64,000 nt of DNA from Pseudomonas taiwanensis DSM 21245 (GTDB taxonomy: Bacteria > Pseudomonadota > Gammaproteobacteria > Pseudomonadales > Pseudomonadaceae): positions 62,001 through 126,000 of the forward strand of contig NZ_AUEC01000012.1 of the NCBI RefSeq assembly GCF_000425785.1, given 5' to 3'. Both the position numbers and the translations under genes were made by a program. Each line of letters opens with the position of its first letter. Position 1 is the first letter of the stretch. Below, piece by piece: positions 46,913 to 56,970 of the stretch. The notes beneath the pieces are model-generated. The model saw only the letters and a program-made list of their open reading frames with translations, was not told where the DNA came from and searched no databases.

Positions 46913-48196
46913 ATGACTGACACCCGTAACGGCGAGGACAGCGGCAAATTGCTCTATTGCTCCTTCTGCGGCAAAAGCCAGCACGAAGTGCGCAAATTGA
47001 TTGCCGGGCCCTCGGTATTTATCTGCGACGAGTGCGTCGACCTGTGCAACGACATCATCCGTGAGGAGGTGCAGGAAGCCCAGGCCGAAAGCAGCGCGCA
47101 CAAATTGCCTTCGCCGAAAGAAATCAGCGGCATCCTGGACCAGTACGTAATTGGTCAGGAGCGCGCCAAGAAGGTGCTGTCCGTAGCGGTGTACAACCAC
47201 TACAAGCGCCTGAACCAACGTGACAAGAAGGGTGACGAGGTCGAACTCGGCAAGAGCAACATCCTGCTCATCGGGCCAACCGGCTCGGGCAAGACCCTGC
47301 TCGCCGAAACCTTGGCACGTCTGTTGAACGTACCGTTCACCATCGCTGACGCCACGACCCTGACCGAAGCCGGTTATGTGGGCGAGGACGTCGAGAACAT
47401 CATTCAGAAGCTGTTGCAAAAGTGCGACTACGACGTGGAGAAGGCCCAGATGGGTATTGTCTACATCGACGAAATCGACAAGATTTCACGTAAGTCGGAC
47501 AACCCGTCGATTACCCGCGATGTATCGGGTGAGGGCGTGCAGCAAGCGCTGTTGAAACTGATCGAAGGCACCGTCGCCTCCGTACCGCCGCAAGGGGGCC
47601 GCAAGCACCCGCAACAGGAATTCCTGCAGGTTGATACCCGCAACATCCTGTTCATTTGTGGTGGCGCCTTCTCGGGCCTGGAAAAGGTCATCCAGAACCG
47701 CTCCACCAAAGGTGGCATCGGTTTCGGCGCGGAAGTGCGCAGCAAGGAAGAAGGCAAGAAGGTCGGTGAGTCGCTGCGTGAGGTCGAGCCGGACGATCTG
47801 GTGAAGTTTGGCCTGATCCCCGAGTTCGTTGGCCGTCTGCCAGTGCTGGCGACGCTCGACGAGTTGGACGAGGCTGCACTGATGCAGATCCTCACCGAGC
47901 CGAAGAACGCCCTCACCAAGCAATATGCCAAGCTGTTCGAGATGGAAAGCGTGGACCTCGAGTTCCGCAGCGACGCCCTCAAGGCCGTCGCCCGCAAGGC
48001 CCTGGAGCGCAAGACTGGCGCCCGTGGCCTGCGTTCGATCCTCGAAGGCGTGCTGCTCGACACCATGTACGAGATTCCTTCGCAGAAGGATGTCAGCAAG
48101 GTGGTGATCGACGAGAGCGTCATCGAAGGCACTTCGCAGCCGCTGCTGATCTACGAAAACAGTGAGCCGCAAGCCAAGGCCGCACCTGACCTCTGA
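46913..48196 (+). CDS. clpX: ClpX unfoldase
   Basis: 427 residues. N-terminal zinc-binding domain with CSFCGKS and CDECVDLC, then the AAA+ domain: Walker A GPTGSGKT, Walker B VYIDEIDK, the pore-loop region ([10 protein letters not shown]) and [13 protein letters not shown] in the C-terminal part. It feeds tagged proteins to ClpP. The start MTDTRNG is the family start. Confidence 0.98.
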   Translation: MTDTRNGEDSGKLLYCSFCGKSQHEVRKLIAGPSVFICDECVDLCNDIIREEVQEAQAESSAHKLPSPKEISGILDQYVIGQERAKKVLSVAVYNHYKRLNQRDKKGDEVELGKSNILLIGPTGSGKTLLAETLARLLNVPFTIADATTLTEAGYVGEDVENIIQKLLQKCDYDVEKAQMGIVYIDEIDKISRKSDNPSITRDVSGEGVQQALLKLIEGTVASVPPQGGRKHPQQEFLQVDTRNILFICGGAFSGLEKVIQNRSTKGGIGFGAEVRSKEEGKKVGESLREVEPDDLVKFGLIPEFVGRLPVLATLDELDEAALMQILTEPKNALTKQYAKLFEMESVDLEFRSDALKAVARKALERKTGARGLRSILEGVLLDTMYEIPSQKDVSKVVIDESVIEGTSQPLLIYENSEPQAKAAPDL

Positions 48197-48219
48197 GTCG
48201 GGCGATGGCAACAAGCAAG

Positions 48220-48250
48220 AAGGGGCCTACGGGCCCCTTTCTGCTTTTCC
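48220..48250 (+). terminator. Intrinsic terminator of clpX
   Basis: AAGGGGCC and GGCCCCTT around a short loop, followed by TCTGCTTTTCC. Confidence 0.8.
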
Positions 48251-48260
48251 TTCTCCAGCG

Positions 48261-48289
48261 CTTGTAATTTGCCAAGCCTGCCCCCACAT
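48261..48289 (+). promoter_or_regulatory. Sigma-32 promoter of lon
   Basis: CTTGTAA, 14 bases, CCCCACAT, close to the sigma-32 consensus CTTGAAA-N11-16-CCCCATNT, 60 bases before the lon ATG. It fits heat-shock control of lon. Confidence 0.65.
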
Positions 48290-48348
48290 TAGGTCCAAGC
48301 ATAATTTCCACCGGTTTCCGGCCATAAGGCCGCTGTAGAGGCGAAATC

Positions 48349-50745
48349 ATGAAGACCACCCTCGACTTGCCTCTTTTGCCATTGCGCGATGTCGTTGTTT
48401 ACCCGCACATGGTTATCCCGCTGTTCGTGGGGCGCGAAAAGTCTATCGAAGCCCTCGAGGCCGCGATGACGGGCGAAAAGCAGATTCTCCTGCTTGCCCA
48501 GAAGAACCCAGCCGATGACGATCCGGGCGAAGACGCCCTGTATCGTGTCGGTACCGTTGCCACCGTGCTGCAACTGCTGAAATTGCCTGATGGCACCGTG
48601 AAGGTGTTGGTCGAGGGCGAACAGCGCGGCGCGGTCGAGCGTTTCACCGAAGTTGAAGGGCACATCCGTGCCGAAGTGTCCCTGATCGACGAAGTCGACG
48701 CCGCCGAGCGCGAGTCGGAAGTCTTCGTGCGTACCCTGCTGTCGCAGTTCGAGCAGTACGTCCAACTGGGTAAGAAAGTCCCCGCCGAGGTGCTGTCGTC
48801 GCTCAACAGCATCGAAGAGCCGGGCCGCCTGGTCGATACCATGGCTGCCCACATGGCGCTGAAGATCGAGCAGAAGCAGGAAATCCTTGAGATCGTCGAC
48901 CTGCCGGCCCGTGTCGAGCATGTGTTGGCGCTACTGGATGCGGAAATCGACCTGCTGCAGGTGGAAAAACGCATCCGCGGTCGGGTCAAAAAGCAAATGG
49001 AGCGCAGCCAGCGCGAGTACTACCTGAATGAGCAGATGAAGGCCATTCAGAAGGAGCTCGGTGACGGCGACGAAGGCCACAATGAAGTCGAAGAGCTGAA
49101 GAAGCGCATCGAAGCCGCCGGCCTGCCCAAGGACGCACTGGCCAAGGCCCAGGCCGAGTTGAACAAGCTCAAGCAGATGTCGCCGATGTCGGCCGAGGCC
49201 ACGGTGGTCCGCTCCTACCTCGACTGGCTGGTGCAGGTGCCGTGGAAGGCCCAGAGCAAAGTGCGCCTGGACCTGGCCAAGGCCGAGGAAATTCTCGATG
49301 CCGACCACTATGGCCTGGAAGAGGTCAAGGAGCGCATTCTCGAGTACCTCGCCGTACAGAAGCGCGTAAAGAAAATTCGCGGCCCGGTGCTGTGCCTGGT
49401 CGGTCCGCCTGGCGTCGGCAAGACCTCGCTGGCCGAGTCGATCGCTGCCGCCACCAACCGCAAGTTCGTGCGCATGGCCCTCGGTGGCGTGCGTGACGAA
49501 GCCGAGATCCGGGGTCACCGTCGTACCTACATCGGTTCGATGCCGGGTCGTCTGATCCAGAAAATGACCAAGGTGGGTGTGCGCAACCCGCTGTTCCTGC
49601 TCGACGAAATCGACAAGATGGGCAGCGACATGCGTGGCGACCCGGCTTCGGCGCTGCTGGAAGTGCTGGATCCGGAGCAGAACCACAACTTCAACGACCA
49701 CTATCTGGAGGTCGATTACGACCTCTCGGACGTGATGTTCCTCTGCACCTCGAACTCGATGAACATCCCGCCGGCGCTGCTCGACCGCATGGAAGTCATC
49801 CGTCTGCCGGGCTACACCGAGGACGAGAAGATCAACATCGCGGTCAAGTACCTGACCCCGAAGCAGGTCAAGGCCAACGGTTTGAAGAAGGAAGAGCTCG
49901 AGATCGACGTCTCGGCCATCCGCGACATCATTCGCTACTACACCCGCGAAGCCGGTGTGCGTGGCCTTGAGCGGCAGATCGCCAAGGTATGCCGCAAGGT
50001 GGTCAAGGAACATACCGGGCAGAAGCAGGTCAAGGTCAAGGTTACCAGCGAGCAGCTCGAGCACCTGCTTGGCGTGCGCAAGTTCCGCTATGGCCTGGCC
50101 GAGCAGCAAGACCAGATCGGCCAGGTTACCGGCCTTGCCTGGACCCAAGTGGGCGGCGAATTGCTGACCATCGAGGCCGTGGTGATTCCGGGCAAGGGCC
50201 AGTTGATCAAGACCGGCTCGCTGGGCGATGTCATGGTCGAGTCGATCACGGCCGCGCAGACCGTGGTTCGCAGCCGTGCCCGAAGCCTGGGCATTGCCGC
50301 CGATTTCCACGAGAAGCACGACGTGCACATCCACATGCCAGAGGGGGCAACGCCCAAAGACGGGCCGAGCGCGGGTATCGGCATGTGCACTGCGCTGGTG
50401 TCGGCACTGACCCAGATTCCGGTGCGCGCCGATGTTGCCATGACCGGTGAGATCACCCTGCGTGGCCAGGTTCTGGCTATCGGCGGCTTGAAGGAAAAAC
50501 TGCTGGCGGCACACCGTGGCGGGATCAAGACGGTGATCATTCCCGAGGAGAATGTTCGCGATCTGAAGGAGATTCCGGAAAATATCAAACAGGATCTTCA
50601 GATCAAACCCGTCAAATGGATTGACGAAGTCCTGCAAATTGCGCTGCAATACGCCCCGGAGCCCTTGCCAGATGTGGCTCCGGAGATAGTCGCGAAAGAT
50701 GAAAAGCGCGACGGCGATGCTAAGGAAAGAATCAGCACGCACTAG
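48349..50745 (+). CDS. lon: Lon protease
   Basis: 798 residues. N-terminal LON substrate domain, AAA+ with Walker [11 protein letters not shown] and Walker B LLDEIDKM, and the Ser-Lys dyad: Ser674 in KDGPSAG and Lys715 in GGLKEKLL. An ATP-dependent cytosolic protease for damaged and regulatory proteins. The usual neighbours are clpX and hupB. The acidic C-terminal tail is typical of pseudomonad Lon. Confidence 0.98.
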   Translation: MKTTLDLPLLPLRDVVVYPHMVIPLFVGREKSIEALEAAMTGEKQILLLAQKNPADDDPGEDALYRVGTVATVLQLLKLPDGTVKVLVEGEQRGAVERFTEVEGHIRAEVSLIDEVDAAERESEVFVRTLLSQFEQYVQLGKKVPAEVLSSLNSIEEPGRLVDTMAAHMALKIEQKQEILEIVDLPARVEHVLALLDAEIDLLQVEKRIRGRVKKQMERSQREYYLNEQMKAIQKELGDGDEGHNEVEELKKRIEAAGLPKDALAKAQAELNKLKQMSPMSAEATVVRSYLDWLVQVPWKAQSKVRLDLAKAEEILDADHYGLEEVKERILEYLAVQKRVKKIRGPVLCLVGPPGVGKTSLAESIAAATNRKFVRMALGGVRDEAEIRGHRRTYIGSMPGRLIQKMTKVGVRNPLFLLDEIDKMGSDMRGDPASALLEVLDPEQNHNFNDHYLEVDYDLSDVMFLCTSNSMNIPPALLDRMEVIRLPGYTEDEKINIAVKYLTPKQVKANGLKKEELEIDVSAIRDIIRYYTREAGVRGLERQIAKVCRKVVKEHTGQKQVKVKVTSEQLEHLLGVRKFRYGLAEQQDQIGQVTGLAWTQVGGELLTIEAVVIPGKGQLIKTGSLGDVMVESITAAQTVVRSRARSLGIAADFHEKHDVHIHMPEGATPKDGPSAGIGMCTALVSALTQIPVRADVAMTGEITLRGQVLAIGGLKEKLLAAHRGGIKTVIIPEENVRDLKEIPENIKQDLQIKPVKWIDEVLQIALQYAPEPLPDVAPEIVAKDEKRDGDAKERISTH

Positions 50746-50769
50746 TAGTTTTTAGCTGGGGGGCTTTCC

Positions 50770-50799
50770 TTGACAGTTTTTTCGGGGCCTTGCTATAAA
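50770..50799 (+). promoter_or_regulatory. Sigma-70 promoter of hupB
   Basis: TTGACA, 18 bases, TATAAA, about 100 bases upstream of the hupB start. A near-consensus promoter between lon and hupB. Confidence 0.75.
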
Positions 50800-50896
50800 G
50801 CGGCACGCTATTGTCAACAAGCCGCCCAGCGCACGTTTCATAAGCTTTTCATTACATACTTAGAAACAAACTCAATAGAGAATAAGGGGACTTAGA

Positions 50897-51169
50897 GTGA
50901 ACAAGTCGGAACTGATTGACGCTATCGCCGCATCTGCTGACATCCCGAAAGCTGTAGCCGGCCGTGCGCTGGACGCAGTCATCGAATCCGTCACCGGCGC
51001 CCTGAAGCAAGGTGACGATGTGGTACTGGTTGGCTTCGGTACCTTCTCGGTCAAGGAGCGCGCCGAGCGCACCGGCCGCAACCCACAGACCGGCAAGGCT
51101 ATCAAGATCGCTGCCGCCAAGGTTCCAGGCTTCAAGGCTGGTAAAGGCCTGAAAGACGCCGTCAACTAA
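50897..51169 (+). CDS. hupB: DNA-binding protein HU-beta
   Basis: 90 residues, the exact HU length. HU/IHF motif [21 protein letters not shown] forms the DNA-binding arms. A nucleoid architectural protein with a strong promoter upstream. It sits between lon and ppiD as in other Gammaproteobacteria. Confidence 0.97.
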   Translation: MNKSELIDAIAASADIPKAVAGRALDAVIESVTGALKQGDDVVLVGFGTFSVKERAERTGRNPQTGKAIKIAAAKVPGFKAGKGLKDAVN

Positions 51170-51258
51170 GTCGTCTCTTTCAGCCGGTCCTGGCTTGGCC
51201 AGGTCCGACCGCGTGGCGGTGGGGCGCAAACGTTCCCGCCGAGCACGCCCGCTTTGAG

Positions 51259-51287
51259 AAGGCGCATCCACCGGATGCGCCTTTCTT
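51259..51287 (+). terminator. Intrinsic terminator of hupB
   Basis: AAGGCGCATCC and GGATGCGCCTT around ACC, then TCTTCAT. Confidence 0.85.
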
Positions 51288-51353
51288 CATATCAGGACTC
51301 TACCCACGCTCCGCGGTTGTCGACGCAGTGGTACAACCGTTTCTGGGGGACGC

Positions 51354-53225
51354 ATGCTGCAAAATATCAGGGACAATTCACAAGGTTGGATTGCCAAGAC
51401 CATCATCGGCCTCATCGTCGTGCTGATGGCGTTGACCGGGTTCGAGGCCATTTTTCAGGCCGCCACTCATTCGCAGGACGCCGCCAAGGTGAACGGCCAG
51501 ACCATCAGCCAGAACGAGCTGAGCCAGGCCGCGGACATGCAGCGTCGTCAGCTGATGCAACAGCTGGGCAAGGATTTCGACCCTGCGCTGCTGGATGACA
51601 AGATGCTGCGCGACGCCGCGCTCAACGGGCTCATCGAACGCAAACTGCTGCTGCAGGGAGCCGAGGACGCCAAGTTTGCCTTATCCGAGGCAGCGCTGGA
51701 TCAAGTGATCCTGCAAAGACCGGAATTCCAGGTCGACGGCAAGTTCAATGCCGACCGTTTCGACCAGGTCATCCGCCAGATGGGCTATGGCCGCATGCAG
51801 TTCCGCGACATGCTCGCCGAAGAAATGCTCATCGGCCAACTGCGTACCGGCCTTGCCGGCAGCAGCTTCGTCACTGACAAGCAGGTGGAGGCATTCGCTC
51901 GCCTGGAAAACCAGACCCGTGACTTCGCTTCCCTGACCTTCAAGGCCAACCCGGCTGTGGTCAAGGTCAGCGACGAAGAGGTCAAGGCGCATTATGACGA
52001 GCATGCCAAGGAGTTCATGTCGCCGGACCAGGTGGTCATCGACTACATCGAGTTGAAGAAGTCGGTGTTCTTCGACCAGGTCAAAGTGACCGATGACGAG
52101 CTCAAGGCCCAGTACGAGAAAGAAATCGCCAACCTGGCCGAACAGCGCCATGCCGCTCACATCCTGATCGAAGTCAACGACAAGGTCAGCGATGCCCAGG
52201 CCAAGGCCCGCATCGAGGAAGTCGAGCAGCGTCTGGCCAAGGGTGAGGATTTCGCCGCCCTGGCCAAGGAGTTCTCCCAGGACCCTGGCTCTGCCAACAG
52301 CGGTGGTGATCTCGGTTTCGCTGGCCCGGGCGTCTATGACCCCGCCTTCGAGGATGCGCTGTACAAGCTCAAGGACGGTCAGGTATCGGCTCCGGTGCGC
52401 ACCGAGTTCGGCTACCACCTGATCAAGCTGCTGGGCGTGCAGGCGCCGGAAGTACCGAGCTTTGCCAGCCTCAAGGACAAGTTGACTCGCGACCTGAAGC
52501 TGCCGCTGGTCGAGCAGCGTTACGTCGATGCCGCCAAGCAGTTGCAGGATGCCGCTTACGAGGCGTCCGACCTGGTTCAGCCGGCCCAGGACCTGAACCT
52601 GAAGGTGCAGACTTCGGCACCGTTCGGTCGTGAAGGCGGCGAAGGTATCACTGCCAACCGTGCGGTGATCCAGGCGGCATTCTCCGAAGAAGTGCTGGAG
52701 GAGGCTGCCAACAGCACCGCCATCGAGCTCGACCCGGAGACCACCGTGGTGCTGCGCGTCAAGGAGCACCGCAAGCCTGAGCAACTGCCGCTGGAGGCCG
52801 TGGCCAAGAACATCAGGGAGCACCTGGCCAAAGAGAAGGCTACCGCCGAGCTCAAGGCCAAAGCCGACAAGCTGATTGCAGGTCTGCGCGATGGTTCCAT
52901 CGCCGCGGGTGCTGCATACGAAGGGCAGGGGTGGACTGCACATGAAGCCGTTACCCGTGGCCAGGACGGTATCGACCCGGCCGAGTTGCAGGCGCTGTTC
53001 CGTCTGGCCAAGCCGCAAGCCAAGGACAAACCGGTGTTCGGCAGTGTGGTGCTCAATGACGGCAGCCTGGTAGTGCTGCAACTCAAGGGCGTGAACGAAG
53101 GCGCCGCCGCTAGCGACGAGGAGAAGCTGCAGATCCGCAGCTACCTCGCTTCGCGGGCCGGTCAGCAGGACTTCGCGGCCTACCGCAAGCAGCTGGAAGC
53201 CAAAGCGGACATCACTCGTTACTGA
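51354..53225 (+). CDS. ppiD: Periplasmic folding factor PpiD
   Basis: 623 residues. One N-terminal membrane anchor (IAKTIIGLIVVLMALTGF) with a periplasmic SurA_N-like region, a PpiC/parvulin domain (about 260-355, AAHILIEVNDKVSDAQAK and DLGFAGPGVYDPAFEDAL), and a C-terminal domain. It escorts proteins leaving the Sec translocon. A GGGGGA element precedes the ATG. Confidence 0.95.
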   Translation: MLQNIRDNSQGWIAKTIIGLIVVLMALTGFEAIFQAATHSQDAAKVNGQTISQNELSQAADMQRRQLMQQLGKDFDPALLDDKMLRDAALNGLIERKLLLQGAEDAKFALSEAALDQVILQRPEFQVDGKFNADRFDQVIRQMGYGRMQFRDMLAEEMLIGQLRTGLAGSSFVTDKQVEAFARLENQTRDFASLTFKANPAVVKVSDEEVKAHYDEHAKEFMSPDQVVIDYIELKKSVFFDQVKVTDDELKAQYEKEIANLAEQRHAAHILIEVNDKVSDAQAKARIEEVEQRLAKGEDFAALAKEFSQDPGSANSGGDLGFAGPGVYDPAFEDALYKLKDGQVSAPVRTEFGYHLIKLLGVQAPEVPSFASLKDKLTRDLKLPLVEQRYVDAAKQLQDAAYEASDLVQPAQDLNLKVQTSAPFGREGGEGITANRAVIQAAFSEEVLEEAANSTAIELDPETTVVLRVKEHRKPEQLPLEAVAKNIREHLAKEKATAELKAKADKLIAGLRDGSIAAGAAYEGQGWTAHEAVTRGQDGIDPAELQALFRLAKPQAKDKPVFGSVVLNDGSLVVLQLKGVNEGAAASDEEKLQIRSYLASRAGQQDFAAYRKQLEAKADITRY

Positions 53226-53240
53226 GTGGTTGCTGCAAAC

Positions 53241-53276
53241 CGAAACAGGCCGCTCATGCGGCCTGTTTCGTTTCTG
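53241..53276 (+). terminator. Intrinsic terminator of ppiD
   Basis: CGAAACAGGCCGC and GCGGCCTGTTTCG around TCAT, then TTTCT. Confidence 0.85.
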
Positions 53277-53334
53277 CGGCTTGGGTTGGCCTCATCACCG
53301 GCAAGCCGCTACCGCGGGGTAAGGGGGCGGAGGT

Positions 53335-54375
53335 CTAACGCTTCTCACCCTCGTAGTTATCGAGGGTATCCCGGGCAATCTCACGCCCCAGTGCGATCAG
53401 CTCAGGCGCCTTGTAGAACTCAAAGAACCGGCATACACGTTTGGGCACGTTGATCAGCACATCCGGCGGGTACCCTGCGATCTTGTACTGCGCCAGCGAG
53501 GTTTGCATCACTTCGAAGCTCTGGTTGATCAGGTCCAGCAGTGACGCCGGACCGACGTTGTCGATGATGAACGAGCCGGTGGCTGACTTGGGGGCACCTT
53601 CGCGCTCCGGAGCTGCCGCAGGCTGCTGAGCTTCGGGGTCGGCGACGTCGGCGAGCCAGGGGTTGGGGGGCGCGAGCCCCTCGGCGACGATCTCCTGTTC
53701 GATACGTATCAACTCTTCTGCGGGCTTGCGCCGGAACGGCAAGCGCGACCCCAGCGAGGTCAGCAGCGCGTCGAAGCGCATCTTGAAGGCTGCCGGGCGC
53801 TCGATGACAGGCAACTGATACTGTTTCTGGTTGGTGGCGTTGAGATTGACCGCGATGATCAGATCGCAGTGGCTGGATACCACCGGCACGATTGGCAGCG
53901 GGTTGAGGATGCCGCCGTCGACCAGCATGCGATTGCCCTGCATCACGGGCGTGAACAGGCTCGGAATGGCCGCCGAAGCACGCATGGCCTGGTGCAGGCA
54001 GCCCTCCTGGAACCAGATTTCCTGCTGGTTGGTGAGGTCGGTGGCTACCGCCGTGTAGGGTATGCGCAACTGTTCGATGTTGATTTCGCCGACGATCTTG
54101 CGAATCTGGCCAAACACCTTGTCGCCGCGAATGGCGCCAAGGCGGAAGCTGACATCCACCAGGCGCAGCACATCCAGGTAATCGAGGCTTTCGATCCAGT
54201 TGCGGTAGTCGTCGAGCTTGCCGGCGGCGTAGATGCCACCAATCACCGCGCCCATGGAGCAACCGGCAATGCAGGCGATATCATAACCGCGCCGTTCGAT
54301 TTCCTCGATCACGCCAATGTGGGCGTAGCCCCGAGCCCCACCCGATCCCAACACCAGCGCTACACGTTTGTTCAT
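53335..54375 (-). CDS. Patatin-like phospholipase
   Basis: 346 residues. Oxyanion-hole motif GSGGARG, catalytic Ser40 in GCSMGA and catalytic Asp in VDGGILNPLP, the Ser-Asp dyad of bacterial patatins. Similar to the RssA/YchK-type proteins. A C-terminal extension includes a low-complexity acidic or Ala-Pro region near residue 240. Substrate unknown. The start MNKRVALVLG fits the family; an upstream codon is in frame. Convergent with ppiD. Confidence 0.92.
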   Translation of the reverse strand: MNKRVALVLGSGGARGYAHIGVIEEIERRGYDIACIAGCSMGAVIGGIYAAGKLDDYRNWIESLDYLDVLRLVDVSFRLGAIRGDKVFGQIRKIVGEINIEQLRIPYTAVATDLTNQQEIWFQEGCLHQAMRASAAIPSLFTPVMQGNRMLVDGGILNPLPIVPVVSSHCDLIIAVNLNATNQKQYQLPVIERPAAFKMRFDALLTSLGSRLPFRRKPAEELIRIEQEIVAEGLAPPNPWLADVADPEAQQPAAAPEREGAPKSATGSFIIDNVGPASLLDLINQSFEVMQTSLAQYKIAGYPPDVLINVPKRVCRFFEFYKAPELIALGREIARDTLDNYEGEKR

Positions 54376-54541
54376 GATCGTTCCCCGGCTTGTGCAACCA
54401 TTGTCCAACAATGCACGCTTTGATGCCTGTGCTTCAATGTAGACCGCGCTGGACTACTCTAAGCAAGGCATATCGAGCAGGGCACTTTTCAGCGGACCGT
54501 GCGTCGAACAGCCACACTTATTTTCTTTTGAGGTAACACTG

Positions 54542-54820
54542 ATGAAAGCCTGGATCTGCCTTCCTCTGATTGCCCTGGCCCTTGCTGGCTGTGCGGGCAA
54601 GACGGCCTACCGTGACAGCTGTGCGACCCAGTTGGATGCCGCCTGGAAGGAGCTCGACCTGGCCAAGGCCGAAGGCTTTGCCGGTACCGTCAGTTACTCC
54701 AAGGCACTGTCGCTGTTGACCGGGGCCAAGACCCAGCAACAGTTCGAAGGCTTCGAAGGGTGTACCCGCAAAGCCGAGAAGGCACGCTTCTATATCCGTG
54801 AGTCCCGCGCCGGGCGCTGA
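54542..54820 (+). CDS. Small lipoprotein
   Basis: 92 residues. The signal peptide ends in a lipobox (LALAGC, Cys17), then a helical domain of about 70 residues with two further Cys. Probably an outer-membrane lipoprotein of unknown role. It is 14 bases from the CHAD gene and likely co-transcribed with it. Confidence 0.8.
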   Translation: MKAWICLPLIALALAGCAGKTAYRDSCATQLDAAWKELDLAKAEGFAGTVSYSKALSLLTGAKTQQQFEGFEGCTRKAEKARFYIRESRAGR

Positions 54821-54834
54821 CCGGGGAGCGTCAT

Positions 54835-55605
54835 ATGTCCACCAGCATGCTCGATCATGTCGTTGCCCAGATCCTGAACCTGCAGGTGCGACTGTTGGCG
54901 AGTCGCGAGCGTCTGGCTGCCGATACCGACAGCGAGGCGCTGCATGATCTGCGCACCAGCCTACGGCGCTTGCGTAGCCTGTTGCGGCCGTTGCGCGGGT
55001 TGCCTGGGGTGGAGCAACTGGAAGATGCCGCCAGGGCGTTGGGTAGCCTGACCACGCCATTGCGAGACCGTGAGGTGCTGGGTGCAGAGCTGGTTCGCCG
55101 TGGCATCGTCCAGGCGGGGAAGCGGCGTCTGGAAGGGCGGGGCAATACCTTCGCCAGCGTGGCGAACAGCGCGCAACTAGGCCGGGTGCTGGCCATTCTC
55201 GATGCGTTTCCCTTGTTCCTGCGTGCGGCTGATCGTGAGGGGCTGACCAAGTCGCTCGACAGGCGCATCGACAAGCGTCTGGACAAGCAATGGCGCAAAT
55301 TGCGCAAGGCGCTGGCCGACCCTGCCCATGACCGGCATCGCTTGCGTTTGCTGATCAAGCGAGCCCGTTATGGTGATGAAGCCTATCCGCAACTGGGGCA
55401 TACGGGGAAGAAACTGCGGCGTCTGCTCAAGCGTGCGCAGGGTGACCTGGGCGACTGGCATGATCGGCTGCAATGGCTGATACAGGCTCGCGAGCAGGCG
55501 GACCTAGCCTCCTGCGGTGCGGACTGGGAGCAGGAGTTGCATGAGGCCGAGCGTCAGTCCGATGTCACCTTGGATGCCCTGCAGGCGGCGCTTGAGCACA
55601 GATAG
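54835..55605 (+). CDS. CHAD-domain protein
   Basis: 256 residues. The CHAD signature is HDLRTSLRRLRSLLRPL near the N-terminus, with repeated conserved His and basic residues along the helical domain. CHAD proteins bind polyphosphate and often locate to polyP granules. No CYTH triphosphatase domain is fused or adjacent, so this is a stand-alone CHAD protein. Confidence 0.88.
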   Translation: MSTSMLDHVVAQILNLQVRLLASRERLAADTDSEALHDLRTSLRRLRSLLRPLRGLPGVEQLEDAARALGSLTTPLRDREVLGAELVRRGIVQAGKRRLEGRGNTFASVANSAQLGRVLAILDAFPLFLRAADREGLTKSLDRRIDKRLDKQWRKLRKALADPAHDRHRLRLLIKRARYGDEAYPQLGHTGKKLRRLLKRAQGDLGDWHDRLQWLIQAREQADLASCGADWEQELHEAERQSDVTLDALQAALEHR

Positions 55606-55691
55606 CCCTGCAAATGACCGAAATGCGGGCTGATGGCTCGTGGCAGGGCCTTTAGTATGGCCTCATATGCCTGCCCGAGGAGCCTTGCCCC

Positions 55692-56489
55692 GTGAACTTC
55701 GATCAATTGCTCAATGCTGTAGGAGCGCAATCCGAACCCATCAGCATCCCACCTGAGTGGGCCCAGGGCCGCGCTGTGTTCGGTGGCCTCATGGCGGCCA
55801 TGGTCTACAAGGCCATGAGCTTGAAACTGCCTGACGATCGGCCGGTGCGTTCGCTGGCCATCAGCTTCGTTGCCCCGGCTGCCCCCGATGTACCGATACG
55901 CTTCGAGGCCGAGGTGCTGCGCGAGGGCAAGGCGGTTAGCACGCTGCTGGGCCGAGCCGTGCAAGGTGGTCAGGTCGTCACCCTGATCCAAGGCAATTTT
56001 GGTGCGGGGCGGCCTTCGGTGGTCGACGTGCCAGCACAGCCTGCGATCCCCATGAAGGCGCTCGAAGCGTCTGCCCCGGAGCTTCCCTATATCAAAGGAG
56101 TCACCCCGGAGTTCATGCGCCATGTGGCCCTGCGCTGGGCGATCGGTGGTCTACCGTTCAGCGGCAATGCATCACGGCAGATGGGGGGCTGGGTGCGACT
56201 GCGCGATGTTGCACAGGCGCAGGTCAACGTAGCTCACCTGCTCGCCCTGGTCGATGCCTGGCCGCCCAGCCTGATGCCCTTCCTGAAACAGCCGGCGGCG
56301 GGCAGTACCCTGACCTGGACCATCGAGTTCATCCAGCCGACGCCGAAACTGTCGACCTTGGACTGGTGCCGCTATTGCGTCGAAACCGAACATGCCCGCG
56401 ATGGCTACGGACACGCGGCGGCAGCCCTGTGGACGGCCGACGGTGAGTTGCTGGCGCTGAGCCGGCAAACGGTCACGGTATTCGCCTAG
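55692..56489 (+). CDS. TesB-like acyl-CoA thioesterase
   Basis: 265 residues from a GTG start with GAGGAG upstream. A double-hotdog thioesterase fold: WAQGRAVFGGLMAA in the first half and a C-terminal half ending in GHAAAALWTADGELLALSRQT. Family members hydrolyse acyl-CoAs; chain preference is unknown. Follows the CHAD gene by 86 bases. Confidence 0.88.
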   Translation: MNFDQLLNAVGAQSEPISIPPEWAQGRAVFGGLMAAMVYKAMSLKLPDDRPVRSLAISFVAPAAPDVPIRFEAEVLREGKAVSTLLGRAVQGGQVVTLIQGNFGAGRPSVVDVPAQPAIPMKALEASAPELPYIKGVTPEFMRHVALRWAIGGLPFSGNASRQMGGWVRLRDVAQAQVNVAHLLALVDAWPPSLMPFLKQPAAGSTLTWTIEFIQPTPKLSTLDWCRYCVETEHARDGYGHAAAALWTADGELLALSRQTVTVFA

Positions 56490-56526
56490 CGGGTGCGAAG
56501 CAGGACGCCCACAGGAGGGAGGAGCT

Positions 56527-56895
56527 TCAATGCCGATGTTTGTGTCGCTCTCGCCAGGCACGCCACCAGGCGCCGCTGAGCACGAACCGCGGAAAGGTGA
56601 TGAACTGCTCGGTCAGCAGGCGTTTTACGGCATCCTTGCGGTTGGCGAAGGGTTCCGGTTGCTCGGCTTCCAGGCGATGGCCTTGGCGCTGCATGCCAAG
56701 GCCTGCGATCAGGGCGATGACACCGACTGCGATCTGGCCCAAGTCCAGCGCGACGATACCCGACAGCACCAGTAGCGCGCCCAGGATGAACAGCGGCACC
56801 GCGATCAGGTGGAGCACCAGGTTGGTGGGGTGGCGGTGGTTGTGATGGTAGCCGCGCCATTGCCAGGCGGGCAGATTGGGCAGACGTTTGCTCAT
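56527..56895 (-). CDS. Mpo1-like (DUF962) membrane protein
   Basis: 122 residues. HHNHRHPTNLVLHLIAVPLF matches the DUF962/Mpo1 family, with the metal-binding His residues of this 2-hydroxy fatty acid dioxygenase-like fold, and two membrane segments. The start at 56895 (MSKRL) has GAGGA at good spacing; a codon 6 bases upstream is too close to the ribosome site. Function in bacteria is not established. Confidence 0.82.
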   Translation of the reverse strand: MSKRLPNLPAWQWRGYHHNHRHPTNLVLHLIAVPLFILGALLVLSGIVALDLGQIAVGVIALIAGLGMQRQGHRLEAEQPEPFANRKDAVKRLLTEQFITFPRFVLSGAWWRAWRERHKHRH

Positions 56896-56970
56896 GGGCA
56901 TTTCCTCTCGGTCATGCCCAAAGCTTAGTGCCGCCGAGGATCGGCAGCCAATCGACGCTGGCTATGGTGA

